From: JAATGA01 sp047605605
GTDB taxonomy: Bacteria > Pseudomonadota > Alphaproteobacteria > Rhodobacterales > Rhodobacteraceae
Length of the DNA stretch: 53,313 bases
NCBI GenBank assembly: GCA_047605605.1
Contig: JASGFG010000016.1
Span: 1-53,313 of the forward strand
Direction of reading: 5' to 3'
Shown: piece after piece, positions 31,509 through 42,741 of the stretch
Layout of the letters: each line of letters begins with the position of its first letter
Numbering within the stretch: position 1 is the stretch's first letter
The notes under the pieces: generated by a model
What the model saw: the letters and a program-made list of their open reading frames with translations, nothing else
What the model was told of the DNA's origin: nothing
Database searches by the model: none
Position numbers and translations under genes: made by a program

Positions 31509-32780
31509 TCAGCCCAAGGCCCGCGCGCGGGCGTCGATCATGTCCTGCGTGATCAGGACCACGCCGCCCTCGCTGCGGCGGAACCATCTTGCATCTTCCT
31601 CGGGGTCCTGGCCCACGACCAGCCCGTCGGGGATTTTCACCCCCCGGTCGATGACGCACCGGCTCAGCTCCGCCCGGCGCGCGACATCGACATAAGGCAG
31701 CGCGACCACCTGATCCAGCGTGGCATAGCTGTGGGTCCGCACCCCGGTGAACAGCAGGGAGTTGCGCACCTCGGACCCCGAGACGATGCAATCGCCCGAC
31801 ACCAGCGACGACACCGCCGACCCCCGGCGCCCATCCTCGTCATGGATGAACTTGGCGGGCGGCACGATCTCGGCATAGGTCCAGATCGGCCAGGCGTTGT
31901 CGTAAAGATCCAGCTTCGGCACGAAATCGGTCAGGTCGATGTTCGCCTGCCAGAAGGCGTCGATCGTGCCCACGTCGCGCCAGTAGGGTTCGGTTTCCAG
32001 ACCGCTGGTGACGCAGCTTTCGGCGAAGCGGTGTGCCATCGCCTTGCCGTTCCTGACGATCATCGGGATCAGGTCGTTGCCGAAATCGTGGCTGGAATTG
32101 TCGTCGGCCATGTCCCGTACGAGAAGGTCGCGCAGGAACGCCCAGTCGAACACATAGATCCCCATCGAGGCCAGCGAATGCGCCGGATCGCCGGGGATCG
32201 AGGGCGGATCTTTCGGCTTTTCCAGAAAGGCGGTGATGCGCCCCGTGGCATCCACATCCATCACGCCAAAGGCCGTCGCCTCGGCACGGGGAACGGTCAG
32301 GCAGCCGATAGTCACATCCGCCCCGGATTCGACATGCTGTTGCAGCATGATCTCGTAATCCATTTTATAGATGTGGTCGCCCGCCAGGATGATCACATAT
32401 TTCACATCGTAATCGTCGATGATGTCGATGTTCTGCGCCACCGCGTCGGCGGTGCCCAGATACCACTTCGATTCATCCACCCGCTGCGAGGCGGGCAGGA
32501 TGTCGAGGTATTCGTTCCGCTCCGCCCGGAAAAAGTTCCACCCCCGCTGCATGTGGCGGATCAGGGAATGCGCCTTGTATTGCGTGGCAATCGCCATCTT
32601 GCGGATGCCCGAGTTCAGCGCGTTCGACAGGGCAAAGTCGATGATCCGGGTCTTGCCGCCGAAATAGACGGCCGGTTTCGCGCGCCGGTCGGTCAATTCC
32701 TTCAACCGGCTGCCGCGCCCGCCCGCAAGGACAAAGGCCATGGCCTGCGAGGACAGTCTTGTATTCGGTCTTGGTTTCAT
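31509..32780 (-). CDS. glgC: Glucose-1-phosphate adenylyltransferase (ADP-glucose pyrophosphorylase)
   Basis: Makes ADP-glucose, the committed and allosterically controlled step. 423 residues. N-terminal pyrophosphorylase motif FVLAGGRGSRLKELTDRRAK (about 16-35), YFGGKTRIIDFALSN, catalytic ILAGDHIYKMDYE (about 140), and substrate-binding GRITAFLEKPKDPP (about 190); a left-handed beta-helix region follows (SSLVSGDCIVSGSEVRNSLL). The Arg-rich N-terminal activator region is present. The ATG overlaps the glgB stop by 4 bp, and GGGAGGGAAG within glgB supplies its ribosome-binding site. Confidence 0.97.
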   Translation of the reverse strand: MKPRPNTRLSSQAMAFVLAGGRGSRLKELTDRRAKPAVYFGGKTRIIDFALSNALNSGIRKMAIATQYKAHSLIRHMQRGWNFFRAERNEYLDILPASQRVDESKWYLGTADAVAQNIDIIDDYDVKYVIILAGDHIYKMDYEIMLQQHVESGADVTIGCLTVPRAEATAFGVMDVDATGRITAFLEKPKDPPSIPGDPAHSLASMGIYVFDWAFLRDLLVRDMADDNSSHDFGNDLIPMIVRNGKAMAHRFAESCVTSGLETEPYWRDVGTIDAFWQANIDLTDFVPKLDLYDNAWPIWTYAEIVPPAKFIHDEDGRRGSAVSSLVSGDCIVSGSEVRNSLLFTGVRTHSYATLDQVVALPYVDVARRAELSRCVIDRGVKIPDGLVVGQDPEEDARWFRRSEGGVVLITQDMIDARARALG

Positions 32781-34978
32781 ACGCTTCCCTCCCCGGAACC
32801 CTCATGACGAAGATAAAGTGCCGATAGCGGCGGCAACGTGACAAGCGCCGATTGCGCCTGCCCGTGCCAGGCCTTCGGTTCCGTGACCACCCCTCCCAGG
32901 TTGCCACGGTTGGCGCCGCCATAGGTCGCGGCGTCGGTGTTCAGGATTTCCGCCCATTGCCCCGCCACCGGCAGGCCAAGGCGATAGCGGCGCTCCACCG
33001 GCGTCATGTTTACCACCACGGCAACCATCGGGTCATCCGCCCTGCCCTTGCGGACCCAGGCGAAGACCGAATTGGCGGCATCGTTCGCCTCCAGCCAGTC
33101 GAACCCTTCGGGCCTTGTGTCATTCACATGCAGCGCCGGATTGTCGCGGTAAGTGCGGTTCAGGTCGCGGATCAGCGCCTGCACCCCCGCATGGGCGGGG
33201 GTGTCCAGCTGATGCCAGTCAAGGCTCTGGTCATGGTTCCATTCGCGGCCTTGCGCGAACTCCTGCCCCATGAACAGCAGCTTTTTGCCTGGGTGCCCCC
33301 ACATGAAGCCATAATAGGCGCGCAGGTTTGCGAACTTTTGTTCACCATCGCCCGGCATCCGGGTCAGCATCGACCCCTTGCCATGCACAACCTCGTCATG
33401 GCTGATCGGCAGGATGAAGTTTTCCGACCAGGCATAGACCAGGCCGAACGTCATCTGGTGGTGATGGTGCCGCCGATAGACCGGATCGCGCGCCATATAG
33501 GCCAGCGTGTCGTTCATCCAGCCCATGTTCCACTTGAACCCGAAGCCAAGGCCGCCATGGTTCACCGGCCGCGACACGCCGGGGAAAGAGGTGGATTCCT
33601 CGGCCACCGTCATGATGCCGCCGACCTCGCCATAGGTCGTCACGTTCATGCGTTGCAGCATCTCGATGGCCTCATAGTTCTCGCGGCCACCATCCTTGTT
33701 CGGGATCCACTGGCCCGCAGGGCGCGAGTAATCGCGGTAGAGCATCGAGGCCACCGCATCGACCCGCAGCCCGTCGATATGGAATTCCTCCAGCCAATAC
33801 AGCGCGTTGGAGGTCAGATAGTTCTGCACCTCGGCACGGCCATAGTTGTAGATCAGCGTGTTCCAGTCGAGGTGAAACCCCTCGCGCGGGTCGGCATGTT
33901 CATAAAGTGGCGTGCCGTCGAACCGGCCAAGGCCATGCGGATCGGTGGGGAAATGCCCCGGCACCCAGTCGATCAGAACGCCCAGTCCCCGCCGGTGCGC
34001 GGCGTCGATCAGGGCGCGAAATTCCTGCGGGGTGCCGTGGCGGATGGTCGGCGCGAACAGCCCGACCGGCTGATACCCCCACGACCCGTCGAACGGAAAT
34101 TCGGAAACCGGCAGCAGCTCGATATGGGTAAAGCCCATGTCGGCGGCATAACCCACCAGCTGATCGGCCAGTTCCAGATAGGACAGCATCCGCCCGCCGG
34201 GCGCGCGTTTCCACGACCCGAGGTGAACCTCATAGATCGACACCGGCGCATCGACCGACTGGTGCCGCCAGCGGTCGGCCATCCAGTCCCCATCCTGCCA
34301 ATGCGTTTCACGGATGTCGCGCACCACCGATGCGGTCGCGGGCGGATGTTCCGCGCCGAACCCCACCGGATCGGCCTTGAGCGGCAGCAGCGCGCCGCCC
34401 GGCCCCTTGATCTCATACTTGTAGGGCTGGCCCTCGCCCACGCCGGGGACAAAGATCTCCCACACACCCGTTGCGCCGCGCCGCCGCATCGGATGGCGCC
34501 GCCCGTCCCAGATGTTGAAATCGCCCACGACCGAGACGCGTTCGGCATTCGGCGCCCAGACGGCGAAATGGGTGCCGGTGATGCCCTCATGCGCCATCAC
34601 ATGTGCACCGAGCGCGGTCCACAGCCGACGATGCTTGCCCTCGCCCAGCAGGTATTCATCCATCTCGCCCAGAACGGGGCCGAAACGGAACGGATCCTCC
34701 CATTCCCATTGCGCCCCGCCCCCTTCGGCCCGCAGGCGATAGGCGGGTTTCTTCGGGAAGGCGGCGCAGAACAGGCCCGCGTCATGCACGCGCGTGGCCT
34801 CGACCGGCTTGGCCGTCTTGCCGGTCAGAACCCACAGCCGTTCCGCCCCCGGCGCAAGGGCCGTCACCACCCATTGCCCGTCGCGTTTCTGCGGCCCCAG
34901 CACGGCAAACGGGTCGCCGTGCCAGCCCCCGGCCAGCGCATCGGCCGTGCCGGGGTCGATCAATCCTTGGTCCGACAT
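32777..34978 (-). CDS. glgB: 1,4-alpha-glucan branching enzyme
   Basis: Introduces alpha-1,6 branches. 733 residues in the bacterial long form: two N-terminal beta-domains (ADALAGGWHGDPFAVLGPQ; THFAVWAPNAERVSVVGDFN), then the GH13 barrel with DWVPGHFPTD, the nucleophile in FHIDGLRVDAVASMLYRDYS, the acid/base in MTVAEESTSFPGVSRP, and LPISHDEVVHGKGSM. Ribosome-binding GGGAGAGGG lies before the ATG at 34978. It follows glgP by 34 bp and overlaps glgC. Confidence 0.97.
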   Translation of the reverse strand: MSDQGLIDPGTADALAGGWHGDPFAVLGPQKRDGQWVVTALAPGAERLWVLTGKTAKPVEATRVHDAGLFCAAFPKKPAYRLRAEGGGAQWEWEDPFRFGPVLGEMDEYLLGEGKHRRLWTALGAHVMAHEGITGTHFAVWAPNAERVSVVGDFNIWDGRRHPMRRRGATGVWEIFVPGVGEGQPYKYEIKGPGGALLPLKADPVGFGAEHPPATASVVRDIRETHWQDGDWMADRWRHQSVDAPVSIYEVHLGSWKRAPGGRMLSYLELADQLVGYAADMGFTHIELLPVSEFPFDGSWGYQPVGLFAPTIRHGTPQEFRALIDAAHRRGLGVLIDWVPGHFPTDPHGLGRFDGTPLYEHADPREGFHLDWNTLIYNYGRAEVQNYLTSNALYWLEEFHIDGLRVDAVASMLYRDYSRPAGQWIPNKDGGRENYEAIEMLQRMNVTTYGEVGGIMTVAEESTSFPGVSRPVNHGGLGFGFKWNMGWMNDTLAYMARDPVYRRHHHHQMTFGLVYAWSENFILPISHDEVVHGKGSMLTRMPGDGEQKFANLRAYYGFMWGHPGKKLLFMGQEFAQGREWNHDQSLDWHQLDTPAHAGVQALIRDLNRTYRDNPALHVNDTRPEGFDWLEANDAANSVFAWVRKGRADDPMVAVVVNMTPVERRYRLGLPVAGQWAEILNTDAATYGGANRGNLGGVVTEPKAWHGQAQSALVTLPPLSALYLRHEGSGEGSV

Positions 34979-35012
34979 GCCCTCTCCCCCTGGCGCTGCC
35001 GGAGGCGCGGCC

Positions 35013-37418
<2,406 letters not shown>

Positions 37419-37440
37419 TGTCTGTTGGCGCTTTGCCGCC

Positions 37441-37468
37441 AGCCTACGCCGCTGCCCCGCACCGTCAA
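37441..37468 (-). promoter_or_regulatory. Candidate promoter of the glycogen operon
   Basis: On the minus strand TTGACG (37468-37463) and TAGGCT (37446-37441) are 16 bp apart, about 20 bp before the glgP start. The rest of the 290-bp gap to the divergent PqiA-like gene is less GC-rich than its surroundings (37545-37610) and contains no gene; a second weaker minus-strand pair (TTGCGC/CATAGC) lies near 37510-37535. Confidence 0.3.
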
Positions 37469-37708
37469 GTCGCCGCGCCGCGGCATGAGCATTTGCCCAA
37501 TTGTGGCAGCTATGCTCACACCCCTCATGCTAGCGCAAACAAAAGCGAAAGCCATTGTTTTTTGGCGGTTATCGACGGCTTTTGCCCGAATTTTCACCAT
37601 CGGCCCGCTGGTTTCGCCCGGCCACAGCTGCCGAAAGAAGTGGCGCGCGGCGAATGGCGGCGCCGACGGGCGCTTGACTTCGCCCCGCCCGCACCCGCAG
37701 ATCGCGGC

Positions 37709-38143
37709 ATGAAATGGGCCAACCTGATCCTGCTGATCCTGTTTCCGGTCGCGTGGTTCGCGCCGCTGATGCGGGCCGGGATCAACCTGCCGCTGTTCGG
37801 CACGCGCGACATCTCGGTGGTGTCAGGCCTGCAATCCTTGTGGGAAAGCGATGTGGTGCTGGCGCTGACCGTCACCTGTTTTGCGATCTTTGCGCCCTGG
37901 CTGAAAACCATCGGGCTGGCGCTGCTGCATTTCGGCCTGCTGTCGCCGCGCACCCTGCCCGCGCTGCATGTGCTGGGCAAGCTGGCGATGGCCGACATCT
38001 TTCTGATCGCGCTTTACATCGTGATCGTGAAGGGGATCGGGCTGGCCACGGTGGAAACCGCCTGGGGGCTCTATCTGTTCACCGGCTGCGTGCTGGCCTC
38101 GCTGGCGATGTCCATCGCCACCGCCCGTCACAGCGCGCGGTAA
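37709..38143 (+). CDS. PqiA-family membrane protein
   Basis: A 144-residue inner-membrane protein with four hydrophobic segments: ANLILLILFPVAWFAPLMRA, ALTVTCFAIFAPWLKTIGLA with the following ten residues, MADIFLIALYIVIVKGIGLA, and WGLYLFTGCVLASLAMSIAT. The layout and the LHVLGKLAMADIF stretch match a single paraquat-inducible protein A (PqiA) domain. Such proteins usually accompany MCE lipid-transport components (PqiB/C), none of which is adjacent here, so this looks like a free-standing PqiA unit of unknown partner. It converges on hflX and overlaps its 3' end by 16 bp. Confidence 0.75.
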   Translation: MKWANLILLILFPVAWFAPLMRAGINLPLFGTRDISVVSGLQSLWESDVVLALTVTCFAIFAPWLKTIGLALLHFGLLSPRTLPALHVLGKLAMADIFLIALYIVIVKGIGLATVETAWGLYLFTGCVLASLAMSIATARHSAR

Positions 38144-39366
38144 CGGCTTTCCTGCCGGGCGGTCCACAGGACGCTCACATCCCAGCCGTCATCGGTCTGC
38201 TCTTCGGCCGTGACGACGCCCTGATCGTGCAGCCAAGCGCGCTTGCGCCCCTCGGCAAAGGGCAGAGTCAGGCGCCGTTCGGTCTTTTCCTCGTCAAAGG
38301 CGGCGGAAATCGCGTCTAGCAGGCGCGCCACCCCCTCGCCGGTAACGGCGGAAATCGGAAAGACGCCCTCGCGGTTTTCCGCCTGCGCCATCAGCGAATC
38401 CCGCGCCGAAGGGTCGACCAGATCCAGCTTGTTCCAGACCTCGAACATCGGGACCGTCGGCTTGACCCCCAAGGATTGCAGGATCCCGGCCACATCGGCC
38501 GCCTGTTCCGCCGTCTCGGGGTGGCTGATGTCGCGGACGTGCAGGATCAGATCGGCCTCCAGCACCTCCTCCAGCGTGGCGCGAAAGGCGGCGACGAGTT
38601 GCGTCGGCAGATCGCTGATGAAGCCCACCGTGTCCGACGCGATGATCTTGCGCCCCGAGGGCAGGACGATCCCGCGCATCGTCGGGTCCAGCGTGGCGAA
38701 CAGCATGTCCTTGGCCAGCACATCCGCCCCGGTCATCCGGTTGAACAAGGTGGACTTTCCGGCGTTGGTATAGCCGACCAGCGCCACCACCGGAAACGGC
38801 ACCTTTTTCCGCGCCGACCGATGCAGCTCGCGCGTTTTCACCACCTTTTCCAGCTGGCGGCGGATGCGCAGCACCTGATCGTCGATGGCGCGGCGGTCGG
38901 CCTCGCGCTGCGTCTCGCCGGGGCCGCCGACGAAACCGAAGCCGCCCCGCTGCCGTTCAAGGTGGGTCCAGGCGCGGACAAGGCGCGTGCGCTGATAGGA
39001 CAGCGCCGCCAGTTCCACCTGCAATACGCCTTCGCGGGTGCGCGCGCGGTCGGCGAAAATCTCCAGGATCAGGCTGGTCCGGTCCAGCAGTTTGACCCCC
39101 CATTCCTTTTCCAGATTGCGCTGCTGCACGGGGGACACCGGGCCGTCGACCAGCACCAGTTCCACATCCTCGGCCGCGAAAACCGCCTTCAACTCGGCCA
39201 CCTTGCCCGACCCGAACAGCGTTCCGGGCGAGACGCGGGGAACGCGCACCACCTCGGCCCCCACGACCTCCATCGCGGCAAGCGCACGCGCCAGCGACAC
39301 CGCCTCGGCCAGCCCATGTTCGGGCAGGCGGCGGCTGTGCGCGGCTTTCAGGTCGGGGTGCAGCAC
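38128..39366 (-). CDS. hflX: GTPase HflX
   Basis: Ribosome-splitting GTPase that rescues stalled 70S ribosomes. N-terminal glycine-rich segment (RVSPGTLFGSGKVAELKAVF; LVLVDGPVSPVQQRNLEKEW), linker helix with ERQRGGFGFVGGPGETQREA, then the G domain: G1 LVGYTNAGKSTLFNRM (about 195-210), G3 SDTVGFISDLP, G4 VWNKLDLVD. The first GTG is at 39366, but the frame stays open to the hfq stop with no ATG, GTG or TTG, and the upstream codons read ETAARPTRAF before VLHPDLK, the family's first beta-strand. A CTG at 39456 overlapping the hfq stop, with AAGGTG four bases upstream, may be the true start. Confidence 0.93.
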   Translation of the reverse strand: MLHPDLKAAHSRRLPEHGLAEAVSLARALAAMEVVGAEVVRVPRVSPGTLFGSGKVAELKAVFAAEDVELVLVDGPVSPVQQRNLEKEWGVKLLDRTSLILEIFADRARTREGVLQVELAALSYQRTRLVRAWTHLERQRGGFGFVGGPGETQREADRRAIDDQVLRIRRQLEKVVKTRELHRSARKKVPFPVVALVGYTNAGKSTLFNRMTGADVLAKDMLFATLDPTMRGIVLPSGRKIIASDTVGFISDLPTQLVAAFRATLEEVLEADLILHVRDISHPETAEQAADVAGILQSLGVKPTVPMFEVWNKLDLVDPSARDSLMAQAENREGVFPISAVTGEGVARLLDAISAAFDEEKTERRLTLPFAEGRKRAWLHDQGVVTAEEQTDDGWDVSVLWTARQESRYRAL

Positions 39367-39452
39367 AAAGGCACGCGTGGGACGCGCCGCCGTTTCATAG
39401 GCGTCGATCCCGCCATCGTCGAACAGCGGATCGTCTTCATCCTCGTCCGAAA

Positions 39453-39686
39453 TCAGTCTTCACCTTCATAAAGGTTGATCGGCGCGCCCGGCATGATGGT
39501 GGAAATCGCGTGCTTGTAGACAAGCTGCGACTGCCCGTCCCTGCGCAGAAGCACGCAGAAATTGTCGAACCAGGTGATCACGCCTTGCAGTTTCACACCG
39601 TTGATCAGGAAGATCGTCACCGGAACCTTGGCCTTGCGGACGTGATTCAGAAAGGCGTCCTGCAAGTTCTGTTTGTCGGCAGCCAT
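39453..39686 (-). CDS. hfq: RNA chaperone Hfq
   Basis: Sm-like hexameric chaperone pairing sRNAs with mRNAs. 77 residues, the short alphaproteobacterial form without a long C-terminal tail. Sm1 (VPVTIFLINGVKLQGVITWF with DNFCVLL) and Sm2 with YKHAIST are intact; QNLQDAFLN supplies the proximal-face Gln/Asp. The ATG at 39686 is preceded by AAGG at a long distance. Its stop overlaps a possible hflX start. The 125-bp gap to trkH contains CATAAT on the minus strand, a possible -10 box, so hfq may have its own promoter. Confidence 0.98.
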   Translation of the reverse strand: MAADKQNLQDAFLNHVRKAKVPVTIFLINGVKLQGVITWFDNFCVLLRRDGQSQLVYKHAISTIMPGAPINLYEGED

Positions 39687-39811
39687 TGTTTTTATTGCCT
39701 TATTTTCTTGTCGCGCTTCGTCCCTGCTGTCCTTCGGTAGAATGCCCCCCAAGGCCCGCAGGGCGATTATGCTGCGCGCGCGGGCGAGATTCCAGCCCCA
39801 AAATCAGCCTG

Positions 39812-41347
39812 TTACCACTCGGCCCAGACGCGCCGCCAGCCATCAGGCGCAACCAGCGCCAGAATGGCCAGCGTTTCCAGTCGCCCCACCACCATGGCCA
39901 GCCCTAGGATCGTCTTGGCCGCGCCGGTCAGATCGGCGTAAAAGATCGGCGCGTCGGCGGCGACATTGGCCAACTGCCCGGTTGTCGTCAGCCCGGCAAT
40001 GGCCAGCACCAGCAGCTTGTCAAAGGCCTCGGTCGGCATGACGATGGCCATGGCCGCCGTCACCGCGGCGATGGAAATCGCAAACAGCATGAAGAAGATC
40101 CAGGCGACATAGGCCCCCTCGCCCCGCAACCGCCGGGCCATCGGCCCCCGCCCCGAGACCGAGCTGGGATGCACGATCCGCTCCAGCTCGCGTTGCGCAT
40201 GAAGCGACAGCGCATAGATCCGCAGCAGCTTGACCCCGCCGGCCGCCGTGGCCACCCCGCCGCCGGTGATCGCCAGCCCCAGCAGCATCAGCCCCGGCGT
40301 GCCAAGGCCGGACCAGGCCCGCGCCGTCACCCAGTCGCGCGATTCAAACCCGGTGGTCGTCAGGAACGACAGCGCGGTAAAGGCCGCCCCCCAGACCGAC
40401 CGCAGCGCGGCGGTCAGCGGCTCCACCTCGCGCAGTTCGATCACCATGACCCAGTGGCGCAGGAAAACCGCCGCCGTCGCGGTGGCGACGATGGCTGCGG
40501 CCACCCGCACCTCGGGATCGTGCCACCAGCGGCGCGACCGGTCGACCATCACCGCCCCCGGCAGGGCGCGGCGTGTCACCGCCGGAAACAGGCACAGAAA
40601 GATCAACGCCTCGCCCGTCAGGCCGGCATGGGCGCCCATCAGCCCCCCCACGGGCGAGATGCCCGATGTCGAGATCGTCCCCATCGCATGACACAACGCG
40701 ACAAAGGAGAACTCGCCCGCCATCACCAGCCCGATCCACAGCACCAGCGTCACCGCGCCATAGGCCGGAAACAGCAGCGCGGCATAGCGTATGACCCGCC
40801 GCCCCGGATGGGCGACATGGGTGATCTGCGCCGCGCCGATGGCACCCCGGCCGGGGGGGCGACCCGTTACCACCTCGACCCCGCCCAGGTTCAGCGGCGC
40901 CAGCACCGCCACCGCCATCAGCATGGCGAAGAACCCGCCACCCCATCCCGCCAGCGCGCGCCACAGATGCACCGACTGCGGCAGGCGTTCGGGCGGATAA
41001 AGCGTCGCGCCCGTCGTGGTAAAGGACGACAGCATTTCAAACCAGGCGTTCGTGAATGCGGTATCGGGCACCGCCTGCACGAAAGGCACCGCCATCAGCA
41101 CCGGCAGGATCAGATAGGCCCCCGCCAGCGAGCCCAGCAGGCTGCGCGCCGCATTGCGCGGCCGGTGACCCGCCACCGCCAGCGCGATCATCGCCGTCAG
41201 CAGCAGGATCACCGTGCCGGAATAGAAGAACGCCCGCGCCACCTGATGCTCGCGCAGGATCAGGGCATGGGCCGCCGGCAGATACATCGACCCCGCCGCA
41301 ACCCCCGTCAGCACCAGCAAAAGCGGAAGACCGGCCAGCCGCTGCAT
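39812..41347 (-). CDS. trkH: Trk-type potassium uptake protein TrkH
   Basis: Inner-membrane K+ channel subunit, 511 residues with repeated M1-P-M2 units. Selectivity-loop-like stretches are visible: MLSSFTTTGATLYPPE, CHAMGTISTSGISPVGG, FLTTTGFESRDW and AGLTTTGQLANV, the four quasi-repeats expected. The ATG shares its A with the trkA stop (TGATG), so TrkH is translated with its regulator TrkA. A much longer in-frame reading extends upstream inside trkA but in another frame of that gene, so 41347 is taken as the start. Confidence 0.93.
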   Translation of the reverse strand: MQRLAGLPLLLVLTGVAAGSMYLPAAHALILREHQVARAFFYSGTVILLLTAMIALAVAGHRPRNAARSLLGSLAGAYLILPVLMAVPFVQAVPDTAFTNAWFEMLSSFTTTGATLYPPERLPQSVHLWRALAGWGGGFFAMLMAVAVLAPLNLGGVEVVTGRPPGRGAIGAAQITHVAHPGRRVIRYAALLFPAYGAVTLVLWIGLVMAGEFSFVALCHAMGTISTSGISPVGGLMGAHAGLTGEALIFLCLFPAVTRRALPGAVMVDRSRRWWHDPEVRVAAAIVATATAAVFLRHWVMVIELREVEPLTAALRSVWGAAFTALSFLTTTGFESRDWVTARAWSGLGTPGLMLLGLAITGGGVATAAGGVKLLRIYALSLHAQRELERIVHPSSVSGRGPMARRLRGEGAYVAWIFFMLFAISIAAVTAAMAIVMPTEAFDKLLVLAIAGLTTTGQLANVAADAPIFYADLTGAAKTILGLAMVVGRLETLAILALVAPDGWRRVWAEW

Positions 41348-42723
41348 CAGAAAAATTCGATGCTGACTTGCAGCAGGCGCTCCACCTCGGGCACGTCCTT
41401 GGTCATGGCGAAAAGGCCGACGATGTCGCCCGCCTCGATCCGCAGGTCGCCCGCCGGTTTCAACACCTTGTCGCCCTTCATTACCAGCCCGACCAGCACC
41501 CCTTCGGGAAAGTCGATGTCGGCCACCCGCTTGCCTGCCATGGGCGAGGTGGTCAGCACCTGCGCCTCGATCACCTCGGCCTCGCTGTCGCCCAGCGAAT
41601 AGATCTGCCGCACCCGCCCGTGACGGATATGCCGCAGGATCGACGACACGGTGGTGGCGCGCGGGTTGATGAAGGCGTCGATGTCCAGCGGCCCCATCAA
41701 TGGTGCCAGCGTCGGGTCGTTCACCAGCGCGATGGCCATGGGACAACCCGCCTGCTTTGCCCGGACCGAGACCAGCAGGTTCGTCCGGTCGTCGTCAGTC
41801 ACCGCCAGCAGCGCATCGGCGCGGTCGATCGACGCCTCCATCAGCAGGTCCATGTCCATGCCGTCGCCGTTCAGCACGATGGTCCGTTCCAGCGCATCGG
41901 CGGCGCGTTCGGCGGTGGCGCGGTCGCGTTCGATCACCTTGGCGCGCACCCGGTCGGCCCGCTGTTCCAGCGCGCGGGCCACGCCAAGGCCGACGCTGCC
42001 GCCTCCGACGATGATCACCCGTTCCTGCTTGCGCAGCCGCTTGCCAAAGATTTCCAGCGTGCGGTTCACATCCTCGGAATGGCTGAAGACGTAGATCTGG
42101 TCGCCCGCGAACAGCTGGTCGCCGGGATCCGGCGCGAACAACCGCCCGTCGCGCCGCACACCCACCACGATGGCGCGCAGGGTGCTGAACAGTTCATTCA
42201 ACTGGCGCAGGGGGGTGTTCAGGACCGGGCAATCCTCTTCCAGCGTGATGCCCAGAAGCTGCGCCCGGCCGTTCATGAAGCTTTCGGTGTCAAAGGTCAC
42301 GGGCGCGGCAAGGCGTTGCAGCGCGGCCTCGGCCACCTCGCGCTCGGGGCTGATCACCACGTCGATGGCCAGATCGTCGCGGCCGTAAAGGTCGTTGTAG
42401 GCGGCATCCAGATAGTTCTGCGCCCGGATGCGCGCCACCTTGCGGGTGATGCCAAAGACCGACTCGGCCACCTGGCAGGCGACCATGTTCACCTCGTCCG
42501 AATGGGTCGCGGCGATCAGCATGTCGGCATCCCGCGCGCCCGCCTTTTCCAGCACGTCGGGATAGGAGGCATGGCCCACCACCCCCTGCACGTCCAGCGT
42601 ATCGGCGGCGCGGCGCACCAGATCGGCATTGGTGTCGATGATCGTCACATCGTTCTTTTCGCCCGAAAGCTGCCGGGCGATCTGCCAGCCGACCTGCCCC
42701 GCGCCGCAGATGATGATCTTCAT
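41347..42723 (-). CDS. trkA: Trk system regulatory protein TrkA
   Basis: Cytoplasmic gating ring subunit of the Trk channel, 458 residues with two RCK units. First NAD-binding domain MKIIICGAGQVGWQIARQLS (1-20), second VIIVGGGSVGLGVARALEQ (about 232-250), each followed by a TrkA-C ligand domain (LNTPLRQLNELFSTLRAIVV; PEGVLVGLVMKGDKVLKPAG). ATG at 42723 with GGGGGAG upstream. It follows ntrX by 18 bp, the usual position in alphaproteobacteria, tying potassium uptake to the ntr operon. Confidence 0.96.
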   Translation of the reverse strand: MKIIICGAGQVGWQIARQLSGEKNDVTIIDTNADLVRRAADTLDVQGVVGHASYPDVLEKAGARDADMLIAATHSDEVNMVACQVAESVFGITRKVARIRAQNYLDAAYNDLYGRDDLAIDVVISPEREVAEAALQRLAAPVTFDTESFMNGRAQLLGITLEEDCPVLNTPLRQLNELFSTLRAIVVGVRRDGRLFAPDPGDQLFAGDQIYVFSHSEDVNRTLEIFGKRLRKQERVIIVGGGSVGLGVARALEQRADRVRAKVIERDRATAERAADALERTIVLNGDGMDMDLLMEASIDRADALLAVTDDDRTNLLVSVRAKQAGCPMAIALVNDPTLAPLMGPLDIDAFINPRATTVSSILRHIRHGRVRQIYSLGDSEAEVIEAQVLTTSPMAGKRVADIDFPEGVLVGLVMKGDKVLKPAGDLRIEAGDIVGLFAMTKDVPEVERLLQVSIEFF

Positions 42724-42741
42724 CGCCCGGCTCCCCCGGCC

